Assembly: GCF_945859825.1 (NCBI RefSeq) | Contig: NZ_CAMAPC010000029.1 | Coordinates: 1 to 38,917, forward strand | Source: Pseudoalteromonas holothuriae | GTDB taxonomy: Bacteria > Pseudomonadota > Gammaproteobacteria > Enterobacterales > Alteromonadaceae | DNA length: 38,917 nt | Reading direction: 5' to 3' | In this document: positions 1-7,811 of the stretch, one piece after another | Numbering within the stretch: the stretch's first letter is position 1 | Layout of the letters: each line of letters opens with the position of its first letter | Made by a program: the position numbers and the translations under genes | The notes under the pieces: generated by a model | Told to the model about the DNA's origin: nothing | Database searches by the model: none | The model's input: only the letters and a program-made list of their open reading frames with translations

Positions 1-44
1 TCACTCGTTAAAAAGCCCAAAGCTTAGGCTTGAAGGAGCACATT

Positions 45-233
45 ATGAATATCATGAATCTAACAAAAGCCGTCGGTGTTGTTGCTTTACTTGCACTGGC
101 AGGTTGTTCAGACGGTCCAGCGGAGGATGCTGGTGAAAAAATCGATGAAATGGTAACCGATAGCAAAAACGCCATTGAAGATGCCTGTGAGAACGTTAAA
201 GAAGCCGCTAAAGCTGAAAATGAAAACTGCTAA
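45..233 (+). CDS. Small entericidin-like lipoprotein
   Basis: A 62-residue secreted lipoprotein of unknown function. The N-terminus has a short polar start, a hydrophobic stretch (VGVVALLALAG) and a lipobox LAGC, so the mature protein would start at the lipidated Cys. The remainder is short, acidic and helical (DEMVTDSKNAIEDACENVKEA) with two more cysteines. The ATG at 45 is chosen over an in-frame TTG at 30 because AAGGAG lies at 33-38, seven bases before it. Size and composition resemble entericidin-like or other small cell-envelope lipoproteins, but no family is certain. A strong terminator follows directly, so this is a monocistronic gene or the end of a transcript entering from the left. 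Confidence 0.75.
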   Translation: MNIMNLTKAVGVVALLALAGCSDGPAEDAGEKIDEMVTDSKNAIEDACENVKEAAKAENENC

Positions 234-259
234 TCAGTTTTAAACAAAATAGAATTATT

Positions 260-292
260 AAAAGCCTCCAAAATCGTTTTGGGGGCTTTTTA
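260..292 (+). terminator. Rho-independent terminator of the lipoprotein gene
   Basis: AAAAGCCTCCAAAA pairs with TTTTGGGGGCTTTT across a three-base TCG loop (one G-T pair), and the second arm runs into T residues. It lies 26 bases after the lipoprotein stop codon. Because the stem is flanked by A and T runs it could also act on the opposite strand. Confidence 0.85.
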
Positions 293-387
293 CATTACCA
301 GTCGGCTTCAATTAACCACAACTTGTATATTCTCATTGCCAAAATGTGACTTACCGGCTAGTAATCAATCACGATAAGTACTGATAC

Positions 388-1077
388 TTATTGCAATGCA
401 AACTTCACAGCCGCTTGCGCATGCAACTGAGTTGTATCTAATAAGGGTAATTCACAATCAGATTGACTAATCAATAAACCTATTTCTGTACAACCTAAAA
501 TTACCGCCTGAGCGCCCTGCACCTGAAGTGCGTTTATAACGTTTAAATACTGCTGTTTGGAGTGAGTGTTAATATTACCCATACATAGCTCTTGATAAAT
601 AATATTATCAACTACGTGCTGTTCATGCTCAGGTGGAACAATCACTGACAAGCCATGCTCTCGCAGCCGCTCGATATAAAAAAGCTCTTGCATCGTAAAA
701 CGCGTACCAAGTAAAGATACTGTTTTTATCTTTTGTGCTTTTAGGCTTTCAGCCACCACATCTGCCACATGGATAATCGGCAACGAGGTATGTTTTGCAA
801 TCTCATCTACCACTTTATGCATCGTGTTCGTACAAATCACAATACATTGGGCTCCTGCTAATTCTAATCCTCTGGCAGCTTGGCCGAGTATATCACCACA
901 CCCTTGCCAATCACCTGAACGCTGTAGTACTTCTATATCTGCAAAGTTCACACTATGCAAGACTATTTTTGCTGAGCTTAATCCGCCTAACTGTGCTTTA
1001 ACACCTTCATTGATAAGCCTGTAATAACTTTGAGTAGATTCCCAACTCATACCACCAAGCAACCCTATGGTTTTCAT
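388..1077 (-). CDS. Aspartate/glutamate racemase family protein (YgeA-like)
   Basis: A 229-residue cytoplasmic member of the Asp/Glu racemase superfamily, which interconverts L- and D-amino acids without a cofactor through two cysteines. Both are present: C82 in the CTNTMH motif and C196 in GCTEIG. The N-terminus IGLLGGMSWEST is typical of the YgeA / broad-specificity racemase branch rather than of MurI glutamate racemase. The substrate cannot be read from sequence. The ATG at 1077 has AAGGA about seven bases upstream. The gene starts nine bases after the GST-like gene on the same strand, so the two are probably co-transcribed. The divergent LysR regulator at 1859 is the likely controller. 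Confidence 0.85.
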   Translation of the reverse strand: MKTIGLLGGMSWESTQSYYRLINEGVKAQLGGLSSAKIVLHSVNFADIEVLQRSGDWQGCGDILGQAARGLELAGAQCIVICTNTMHKVVDEIAKHTSLPIIHVADVVAESLKAQKIKTVSLLGTRFTMQELFYIERLREHGLSVIVPPEHEQHVVDNIIYQELCMGNINTHSKQQYLNVINALQVQGAQAVILGCTEIGLLISQSDCELPLLDTTQLHAQAAVKFALQ

Positions 1078-1086
1078 AATATATCC

Positions 1087-1743
1087 TTAACTAACCTCTT
1101 CACCTGCTTCATCAATTTGCACTACTTCCGTTTCTTGCAGTGCCTCAGTGATCCACTTACCTAACACAGGGCAACTTAGCACTTTATCCATATATAATCG
1201 AGCTTGTGGGTTTAGCTCTATGCCATAAGTTCTAAAACGCATGACCACAGGTGCAAACATGGCATCAGCGATTGACCACTTACCAAATAACCAACCTCCT
1301 TGGTCACGACATGCTAGCATCTGCTCACTCCAAATCTGCTCTATACGAGCAATATCATTTTTACATGCATCACTGATATTCAATTTGCGTTTAGCACGAA
1401 TATTCATCGGCATTTCACTGCGTAGAGCATTAAAACCTGAGTGCATTTCACACGCTACTGCACGCGCTTTTGCTTTTTGCGCTAATGACTCTGGCCAACA
1501 TTGCCCTGATAGATAAACATCATTGATATACTCACAAATAGCTAAGGAGTCCCAAACATGTATGCCATTATCAACAATACTAGGTACTTTAAGACTTGGA
1601 GTAATATCTTTTAACGCTTCATAAAATTGCGGTGTATCTAATGGCAACTTCACCTCACTATAATTTACTTTATTTTTTTCAAGCATTAACCACGCTCTTA
1701 ATGACCATGATGAGTAATTTTTATTGCCAATATATAATTGCAT
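1087..1743 (-). CDS. Glutathione S-transferase family protein
   Basis: A 218-residue cytosolic GST-fold protein. The N-terminal thioredoxin-like domain (about 1-78) contains the glutathione-site region NYSSWSLRAWL, where Ser11 or Ser12 is the candidate catalytic residue. It also has the cis-proline motif VPSI (53-56) and DS at 65-66, which normally holds the gamma-glutamyl group. The C-terminal all-alpha domain runs from about 85 to the end. The substrate is unknown. The ATG at 1743 has AAGGAG six bases upstream. It is the first gene of a probable two-gene operon with the racemase and is divergent from a LysR gene, so its transcription is probably set from the 115-base shared region. Confidence 0.85.
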   Translation of the reverse strand: MQLYIGNKNYSSWSLRAWLMLEKNKVNYSEVKLPLDTPQFYEALKDITPSLKVPSIVDNGIHVWDSLAICEYINDVYLSGQCWPESLAQKAKARAVACEMHSGFNALRSEMPMNIRAKRKLNISDACKNDIARIEQIWSEQMLACRDQGGWLFGKWSIADAMFAPVVMRFRTYGIELNPQARLYMDKVLSCPVLGKWITEALQETEVVQIDEAGEEVS

Positions 1744-1820
1744 TTTGTTCTCCTTAGTGTAATAACTGGGCGTTATTTAAACGAATAAAATCGTTACTGA
1801 CTAGCGGATAATTTTGATAC

Positions 1821-1845
1821 AACCTATCAATACTACTGATAGGTT
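1821..1845. promoter_or_regulatory. LysR-type operator between lysR and the GST operon
   Basis: A perfect inverted repeat AACCTATCA-(7)-TGATAGGTT. Its centre fits the LysR-family rule T-N11-A (TCA-N7-TGA). It lies 14 bases upstream of the LysR start codon and about 80 bases from the divergent GST start, the usual place for an autoregulatory and target-activating site. The binding protein is inferred from position. Confidence 0.65.
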
Positions 1846-1858
1846 ATAGGATAAATAA

Positions 1859-2731
1859 ATGGATATTGATGCATTAAGAAGCTTTTTGGCTTTTGTCGAA
1901 ACAGGTAGCTTTACACGAGCAGCTAAGCAAGTAAATCGCACTCAATCTGCAATTAGCATGCAAATGAAAAAGCTTGAGCAAGATGTAAATAAATCGCTAT
2001 TTGAAAAGCAAGGAAGGTTACTTAGCTTATCTTACGATGGACAAGTATTTGCCCGCTATGCCAAACAGCTAGTGCAGCTACATGATGACACGCTACTGCA
2101 AATGAATACCGCCAAACCTACTACATTACTGCGCCTTGGCTGCCCGGATGATTACGCCGAGTCGGTCTTGCCCACACTCGTAAAATTATTGCATACCCAA
2201 TTCACAAACCTTGACCTGCAAATCAACTGCACACCCAGTAACCGTGTAAAGCTTATGATTGATAGTGGTCATTTAGACTTAGGGGTGATCACACGTTCGC
2301 CGGATTCTGAAGAAGGTTACATGTTAGAATCAGCTCAAGGATTTTGGGTATATAGCCCACAACACCAAGCTCAGCAACTGCAACCACTGCCTATTGCAAT
2401 ATTTCAAAGAGACTGTCGCTTTCACCAAGCTACGCTTGAAGGGCTGCATAAACAAAGTCGTGACTTTAAAATTATCGCCTGCTGTGGCAGCGCCTGCGCA
2501 CTTAAGGGTATAGTGAAAAGCGGCATTGCTATCAGTGCCATGAATGAATTGAGCATTGGCGATTTGCCTAAGCTCATAGACAGCAACTTACCTAAACTAC
2601 CAACAACCGATGTGGTACTAGTGAGAGCCAATAACCAGCAAAATCCAGTGTCGGACGTTTTTTGTGCGGATTTAAGCCAGCAATATCGTACAAACCACCG
2701 TCGTGATATTAATACCCAACCCATTGTTTAA
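1859..2731 (+). CDS. LysR-family transcriptional regulator
   Basis: A 290-residue LysR-type regulator. Residues 1-60 form the winged helix-turn-helix (SFTRAAKQVNRTQSAISMQMKKLEQ is the recognition region). From about 90 onward is the periplasmic-binding-protein-like effector domain, beginning TLLRLGCPDDYAES. ATG 1859 is preceded by AGGA at a suitable distance. It is divergent from the GST-racemase operon with a 115-base gap holding a good T-N11-A inverted repeat, so it probably controls that operon and itself. The inducing molecule is not predictable. It resembles the LrhA/nodulation-type LysR proteins in the N-terminal part. Confidence 0.9.
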   Translation: MDIDALRSFLAFVETGSFTRAAKQVNRTQSAISMQMKKLEQDVNKSLFEKQGRLLSLSYDGQVFARYAKQLVQLHDDTLLQMNTAKPTTLLRLGCPDDYAESVLPTLVKLLHTQFTNLDLQINCTPSNRVKLMIDSGHLDLGVITRSPDSEEGYMLESAQGFWVYSPQHQAQQLQPLPIAIFQRDCRFHQATLEGLHKQSRDFKIIACCGSACALKGIVKSGIAISAMNELSIGDLPKLIDSNLPKLPTTDVVLVRANNQQNPVSDVFCADLSQQYRTNHRRDINTQPIV

Positions 2732-2763
2732 TGCTCTTTAAGGTTCAAGTTCGCCACACTAAA

Positions 2764-2793
2764 AACCGCAATTCATTCAGTGAGCGTGCGGCT
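2764..2793. terminator. Possible weak bidirectional terminator between convergent genes
   Basis: In the 70-base gap between two convergent genes, AACCGCA and TGCGGCTT can pair as a short imperfect stem around a 16-base loop. The flanks are an A run on one side and TTATTAAA on the other. The stem is short, so this is tentative. Confidence 0.3.
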
Positions 2794-2801
2794 TATTAAA
2801 T

Positions 2802-3494
2802 CTACCCACTTTGTGCTTCAAACTTATAGCCTGCACCATAAATAGAATGAATAAACTCTTGCTCAGAGGCTATACTATGTAGCTTTTTGCGGATTTTCTT
2901 AATATGACTGTCGATAGTTCTATCACTAACAATATGACTATCATCATAAATATGGTCCATCAAAGTGTCTCGACTATAAATACGCCCAGGATGACCATAC
3001 ATTGCTTTGAGCAACAAAAATTCAACGTGAGTAAGTGATACACTCTCATTTAAAAATGATGCAAAAAGGGTTTCTTCATCCAGCTTTAGCTTACTTTCAA
3101 CGTCTAAAACTTGCCCTTTTTCATTCAACGCAACGCGCCGCAATATTGCTTTAACTCTAGCCACAACCTCCTTTGGGCTATAGGGCTTGCAGATATAATC
3201 ATCAGCACCAATCTCCAACCCAAGTAATCGATCTACTTCTTCGACTTTGGCTGTCATCATCACAATGGGCACATTTGAATATGTACGTATGCGCTTACAA
3301 ATCTCGATGCCATCAACACTCGGTAGCATTAGGTCTAATAAAATTAAGGCGGGACACTCGCTTTTAAAAGCGGGTTCAGCATCTGCGCCATCCATTACAA
3401 CATGGGAGGTAAACTCTGCTTGCGCTAAATACTTGCCTAAAATATTAGCAAGTTTGGGTTCGTCTTCTACGATTAAAATATGTTTGTTTGACAC
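2802..3494 (-). CDS. OmpR/PhoB-family response regulator (BaeR-like)
   Basis: A 230-residue response regulator. The receiver domain (about 5-117) has the acidic pair E10-D11, phospho-acceptor D54 in LLDLMLP, T79 and K101. The C-terminal winged helix (about 130-228) ends with the usual SDRTIDSHIKKIRKKL and YGAGYKF motifs. It closely resembles BaeR-type regulators of envelope stress and efflux. The start is a GTG at 3494, 13 bases after the stop of the kinase gene. No clear Shine-Dalgarno is seen, which suggests translational coupling. It is the third gene of the cytochrome-kinase-regulator operon and most likely receives phosphate from the kinase just upstream. Confidence 0.9.
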   Translation of the reverse strand: MSNKHILIVEDEPKLANILGKYLAQAEFTSHVVMDGADAEPAFKSECPALILLDLMLPSVDGIEICKRIRTYSNVPIVMMTAKVEEVDRLLGLEIGADDYICKPYSPKEVVARVKAILRRVALNEKGQVLDVESKLKLDEETLFASFLNESVSLTHVEFLLLKAMYGHPGRIYSRDTLMDHIYDDSHIVSDRTIDSHIKKIRKKLHSIASEQEFIHSIYGAGYKFEAQSG

Positions 3495-3507
3495 GAGGGT
3501 GGTCCAT

Positions 3508-5019
3508 TTAATACCTCAATTTAATCATAATAGCGAGCCCACCCAATTCACTCAAGCTTACTGTGATTTCTCCATTATGTGCTTGCACGATACTTTGGCA
3601 TATCGCCAAGCCTAACCCTGAACCACCAGCAGCCCTACTGCGCGCACCTTCCACACGATAGAGTCGATTAAATAATTTATCAAGCTGCGTTTGAGGTACG
3701 CCTGGCGCACTATCTTGCCAGCATATTTGGGTTACACTCTTAAACTGCGTGACTTCAACTTTTAATGTTCCTGGTTGCTGTTTTGATGAGTCGGTATAAC
3801 GCAACGTGTTTTGCAGTAAATTATCAAATAGCTGGCCCAAACGCTGCTCGTCGCATTCAAGCATAATGGTGTCGCTACAACTTAAAGAAAACGCTAAGTG
3901 TGTACACTCAATTGCTTGACGATTTTTAGAAAAGGTGCGCAACAACAAATCATGCAGGTTAAGTTTTTCCATATGGTAAGTAAGTGCACCTTTATCTGAT
4001 AACGAAAGCTGGTGCAAATCATCAACTAAACGCGTCAAGCGCTGAATTTCTTCATGTAAAGACATTAGCTGTTTCGGCTCGCTGGCTATTACCCCATCAA
4101 TCATGCCTTCTAATTCGGCGCGAATAACAGCAATCGGTGTACGTAATTCATGTGAAATATCAGCTATCCATTGCTGGCGAGCAACTTGATTTTGCGCCAG
4201 CGTATCGGCCAATCGGTTCATATCTCGCGCAAGTAAGCCTAACTCGTCTTTGCTCTTTATATCCACTTGTGCGTCGTAATTACCCTGCGCCAGCACTTTA
4301 GCATTGCGTCGAAGCAATACTATGGGTTGCACTAAATATTTACTAAATGGGACCGCCAAAATTACGGTGACACATAAAGCGATGAGCGCGATCAGTACAA
4401 ATTGCCGTTGTTGTTGCTGGGCAAACAACTGATCAAATTTATTCCCTATTAAGGCGCTACCTGCCACACCCAAATAAGCAATTACTTGCTGGCGTTGAGG
4501 CGCTGCTAAGTGATCGGTTTTATAAACCGGAAACCAAAAAGTATTCTGCATACTGCGCTCCCTGCCCATAACAAGCACACCGTTTGCATCTTTGAGTAGC
4601 AAACGACCGCCCGCCGGTCCTCTTGGCTGCCCTCGCGGCCTCATTGTTTGCTCTTCGCCTTGATAACGGCGCTTAGGAGCTGGTCTCATTTGCGGTTCAT
4701 CTGCGTAACGACGTTTTGGAGGAGGCCGTGTATCTCTTCGCTCTCGCTTCGCCTCTCCTCCTTCTAAATCGTAATAAAAATGTACTATGCTGTCCCACTC
4801 AGCTGACCCTTTATAAACCCATTCGAGTGACTCATACTGTTCATAAGTTTTTGCAAAGCGTGCAATCACATCACGTAACTGCGCTCTAGAGGTGTTTTCA
4901 ATATATTGCGAAAAGCTTTTTTCAAACGCGAATTTATTAGCTAAATAAATAGCCAAGACTAAAGCTGTATTGGCTATTAATATAATTAACAATAGTTTGA
5001 CGCGAATGGTCATTTTCAT
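3508..5019 (-). CDS. Sensor histidine kinase (BaeS-like) with Arg/Pro-rich sensor segment
   Basis: A 503-residue inner-membrane kinase. TM1 is at about 8-28 and TM2 at about 207-225. HAMP spans about 226-280, HisKA has H290 in SHELRTP, and the HATPase domain has N404 (N box) and GGSGLGLAI (G2). The periplasmic domain (29-206) contains an unusual basic, proline-rich insert at about 91-136. In it the block P-P/A-P-K-R-R-Y occurs twice (residues 99-105 and 113-119). The rest of the architecture is BaeS/CpxA-like. The gene follows the cytochrome gene by eight bases and precedes its regulator by 13, so all three are one operon. The periplasmic cytochrome may report to this sensor or be its output. 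The signal is unknown. Confidence 0.9.
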   Translation of the reverse strand: MKMTIRVKLLLIILIANTALVLAIYLANKFAFEKSFSQYIENTSRAQLRDVIARFAKTYEQYESLEWVYKGSAEWDSIVHFYYDLEGGEAKRERRDTRPPPKRRYADEPQMRPAPKRRYQGEEQTMRPRGQPRGPAGGRLLLKDANGVLVMGRERSMQNTFWFPVYKTDHLAAPQRQQVIAYLGVAGSALIGNKFDQLFAQQQQRQFVLIALIALCVTVILAVPFSKYLVQPIVLLRRNAKVLAQGNYDAQVDIKSKDELGLLARDMNRLADTLAQNQVARQQWIADISHELRTPIAVIRAELEGMIDGVIASEPKQLMSLHEEIQRLTRLVDDLHQLSLSDKGALTYHMEKLNLHDLLLRTFSKNRQAIECTHLAFSLSCSDTIMLECDEQRLGQLFDNLLQNTLRYTDSSKQQPGTLKVEVTQFKSVTQICWQDSAPGVPQTQLDKLFNRLYRVEGARSRAAGGSGLGLAICQSIVQAHNGEITVSLSELGGLAIMIKLRY

Positions 5020-5027
5020 AATAAAAA

Positions 5028-6548
5028 TTATCCACCAGTTAGACGTGCTGTACGCAAACGCAAATTATCTGGGTTTGGGGTTGAGTGATTAGGCATCCAC
5101 TTTTTTATACACCGCTTATCTTTAGCGCACTTATCCGTTAACGTATGTAAAAAGGCCACAAGATCTTTCTGTTGCTGTGGTGCTAAGTTTGCCGCCACAA
5201 AAGGAGAAGCACGCAACAGCTGCAATGCCATATCAGTATTTTCTCTTGCCTGTTGGTTAAGTGTCTCACACTGCGCGCTCAAGGCAAACTGCTTTAAACC
5301 ACATGCGCCACCTCGTTGAAAAAACTGCTCAATCGTTTGCTCTGGGTTTGAATAATGACTAACTACTTGCGCTAAATTTTCGTATGCCCCAGCATGACTA
5401 TAAGGAGCCGTTAATGTTACATTGAGTAAACTTGGTACACGAAATGCAAATTGATTACTTGGTTGTGAATCAATCGCAGCACGACCAATATCAGCAAAAT
5501 TTTCATCTGTACCAATCCCGTATTGTGGAAACGCTAAGTTGAAAAAACCATCATTAGTGAACCTATCCCCACTGTGACAATTTACACACCCTGCTCCACC
5601 ATCTGCGATTTGAGTGAAAAATAGCTTTGCTCCTTGCTTTTGTTGCTCAGACAAAGCTTTAAGATCACCGCGTACGTAACGGTGCCAATCGGTATTGATC
5701 ATCACCATTGAAGACTGATATTGCCCCAGTGCAAAAGCGATGTTGTCAAAAGTGATCAGTGACTGAGCCTCATCTTGAGAGTTAAACGCTTCACGAAACA
5801 CTTGCAACCAATCATTGGTCGCTAAACTACCCTGCCCATCTGCGTAGTCACCAATACGCTGTGCTAAGTGAGTACGAACCTGTTCATTGGTCGTAGCATT
5901 TACAAATGCCTCTGCGCGCATTTCCTCGCGAGATGTCACAGGAAACCGCGCGAGCGTACTCACCAAAGAGTCACCTGCTTGTTCATCAGGTTGATTAAAC
6001 CCTGAATCAGGTGTGCTAATAAAGCTGACTTCATTACCTTGCTCATCAGTGGTAATAACTCGTTCAACTCTTCCATCCCAAAACAAAGAGTTATTTGCAA
6101 AGCCCGTATTAAAAATAGTGGGAGAATTACGGGGAATGTTTATTTCATCATTTACAGCCTTACGATTAGGGCCTACTACATTTGGGTCAACCGCATTGGT
6201 GCCAATAGGCAAAGACAAGCTATCTGCACCACCTAATCTGGGGTCATGACAACTAGCACAGGCCACCGTTTTCTCCCCCCCCAATGCTTTGGTAAAAAAT
6301 AGTTGCATACCCAGTTGTGCCATTGGGTCTGAAATTTTAGGTAACTCTTTTGCACCTTCAACATGGCCTGTTAACCCATGTTGTGAGATCAATGTTGATA
6401 GCTCGTGATCTAACGGCGTTTTAGCTTGCATGTTAGGAGGTTGATGCATCGGAGGCAGCGCTCTTGGTTTTGCATTAACCGCTGATATATGTAATACACT
6501 CAATACAGCTAACAGCATGGCTGCATGCTTCAAATTTGCCTTGTTCAT
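5028..6548 (-). CDS. Di-heme cytochrome c peroxidase-like protein (MauG/CcpA family)
   Basis: A 506-residue periplasmic protein with a Sec signal peptide (cleavage likely after AVNA). It has two c-type heme motifs, CASCH (about 97-101) and CVNCH (about 321-325), as in bacterial di-heme cytochrome c peroxidases and MauG-like oxidases. The interheme FWDGR motif and the C-terminal YSHAGAYENL segment, typical of the family, are present. It is longer than classical CcpA (about 330-350), with an insert between the two heme domains. Additional cysteines near the C-terminus may form disulfides. The ATG at 6548 is preferred over a GTG two codons earlier because GGAG sits five bases upstream of the ATG. 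It is the first gene of the operon with the kinase and regulator. The substrate is unknown: peroxide, or oxidation of a protein or small molecule. Confidence 0.88.
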   Translation of the reverse strand: MNKANLKHAAMLLAVLSVLHISAVNAKPRALPPMHQPPNMQAKTPLDHELSTLISQHGLTGHVEGAKELPKISDPMAQLGMQLFFTKALGGEKTVACASCHDPRLGGADSLSLPIGTNAVDPNVVGPNRKAVNDEINIPRNSPTIFNTGFANNSLFWDGRVERVITTDEQGNEVSFISTPDSGFNQPDEQAGDSLVSTLARFPVTSREEMRAEAFVNATTNEQVRTHLAQRIGDYADGQGSLATNDWLQVFREAFNSQDEAQSLITFDNIAFALGQYQSSMVMINTDWHRYVRGDLKALSEQQKQGAKLFFTQIADGGAGCVNCHSGDRFTNDGFFNLAFPQYGIGTDENFADIGRAAIDSQPSNQFAFRVPSLLNVTLTAPYSHAGAYENLAQVVSHYSNPEQTIEQFFQRGGACGLKQFALSAQCETLNQQARENTDMALQLLRASPFVAANLAPQQQKDLVAFLHTLTDKCAKDKRCIKKWMPNHSTPNPDNLRLRTARLTGG

Positions 6549-6554
6549 AGTCAC

Positions 6555-6926
6555 TCCAAACCCTATTGTGTTGTAAAGCTAAACAGTGGCAAGCAAAAGT
6601 GCAGCAAATGTGAAAGCATTGATTTATTTCATTCCCTTTTCAAGTTAATTTTGCCTTTAGAAATAACCATAAATATTAACTAATAATTATTTCAATTTAC
6701 TCATATCACAAAGTTGCATCTTTTTACTCATATCAATAATGAACCGCGATAACTTAGAATGAGCCGAAGTAAGTTGCTTTGTTGATGAATTGCTTGTGTT
6801 TTTATGTTTAGGTACTGTTTCATTGCTCACTTTAACGCTTCCTGTATTTATTGAACTCAGCTATTATCAACAAGAAACGAGTGTTTTCCGAACGATTATT
6901 TCTAACACATAATATAAGATGAACTA
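6555..6926. promoter_or_regulatory. Divergent intergenic region with a 13-bp direct repeat
   Basis: This 372-base AT-rich region separates the cytochrome operon (minus) from a LysR gene (plus) and must hold both promoters. TTTACTCATATCA occurs twice in the same orientation, at 6696-6708 and 6723-6735, a 27-base period. Such repeats are candidate sites for the operon's own OmpR-type regulator or for the LysR protein. No ORF of note and no RNA gene were recognised. Confidence 0.45.
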
Positions 6927-7811
6927 ATGTTTAAAGAGCTAAGCCACTTTACTGCGCTACGTTGTGTAGAAGCTGCTGCACGTCATAAAAGCTACAGTCT
7001 AGCTGCGAAGGAGCTGTTTGTGACGCAAGCTGCGGTCAGTCAGCAAATAAGAGCCTTAGAGTCACACTTGGGATGTAAACTCTTCTATCGCCAAGGTCGC
7101 GGTATGCAACCAACCCCACAATGCAAGCACCTTGCTCAGTCACTATCACATAATTTTGAAGAGATTGTAGCCAATGTACGCCAAGCAACCTGCGAGCCGC
7201 TTGAAGGAACACTAACAATCACTACAACACAATCATTTGCATCTATGATCCTCATTCCAAATATGTGGCGTTTTTCTAAAGCGCATCCAGATATAGCCAT
7301 TCGTGTACTGGTATCGCCAAATGTAGAAGATATTAAACATGGTGAAGTTGATGTTGCCATTCGTTATGGCCATTCACTATTTGCTGGTTTAGAGCAAGAA
7401 ATTATCCTAGATGACCAACTAGTGCCACTGTGCTCACCCTCTTTTGCTGAACAAGAAAACCTTCATAACATAAATAATATGTCTCACTGTCAACTTGTCT
7501 ATTACTCGTTTACCGACTACTGGCAAAGTTGGTTTTCTCAAGCAGGTATTAAACGTAACGACGATAAAAGCCAATGGCTTGAAGTGAGTAATATGGATTT
7601 CGCGCTTAGCGCTGTTATGACCGGACATGGCATTTGTTTAGGCTCTGCGACGCAAGCTAAGCATTACCTAAAACAAGGGCTGCTTGTGCAACCATATGAT
7701 GTTTGCTGCGAGCCGAGTGTCCGTTACAGCTTTTTACATAATCCAAATTCACCTCGAGTTGCGAGGATACAAATCTTTAAAGACTGGTTATTAACTCAAC
7801 TTCAAAACTAG
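6927..7811 (+). CDS. LysR-family transcriptional regulator (GcvA-like)
   Basis: A 294-residue LysR regulator of the GcvA branch. The helix-turn-helix is at about 5-65 (SYSLAAKELFVTQAAVSQQIRALE). The effector domain starts near residue 92 at GTLTITTTQSFASMILIPNMWRF, a segment typical of GcvA/AmpR-type proteins. The start codon has only a weak purine-rich sequence upstream. Its neighbours are the divergent cytochrome operon and a convergent short-chain dehydrogenase. The two convergent stop codons overlap at a shared CTAG (7808-7811), so each transcript must run into the other gene. Target genes are not obvious; the divergent cytochrome operon is one possibility. Confidence 0.9.
   Translation: MFKELSHFTALRCVEAAARHKSYSLAAKELFVTQAAVSQQIRALESHLGCKLFYRQGRGMQPTPQCKHLAQSLSHNFEEIVANVRQATCEPLEGTLTITTTQSFASMILIPNMWRFSKAHPDIAIRVLVSPNVEDIKHGEVDVAIRYGHSLFAGLEQEIILDDQLVPLCSPSFAEQENLHNINNMSHCQLVYYSFTDYWQSWFSQAGIKRNDDKSQWLEVSNMDFALSAVMTGHGICLGSATQAKHYLKQGLLVQPYDVCCEPSVRYSFLHNPNSPRVARIQIFKDWLLTQLQN

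Noticed and set aside
99..300. Lipoprotein gene read as part of a toxin (entericidin) pair
   Set aside because: Only one small lipoprotein is present in the window and no partner is visible, so no pair can be claimed.
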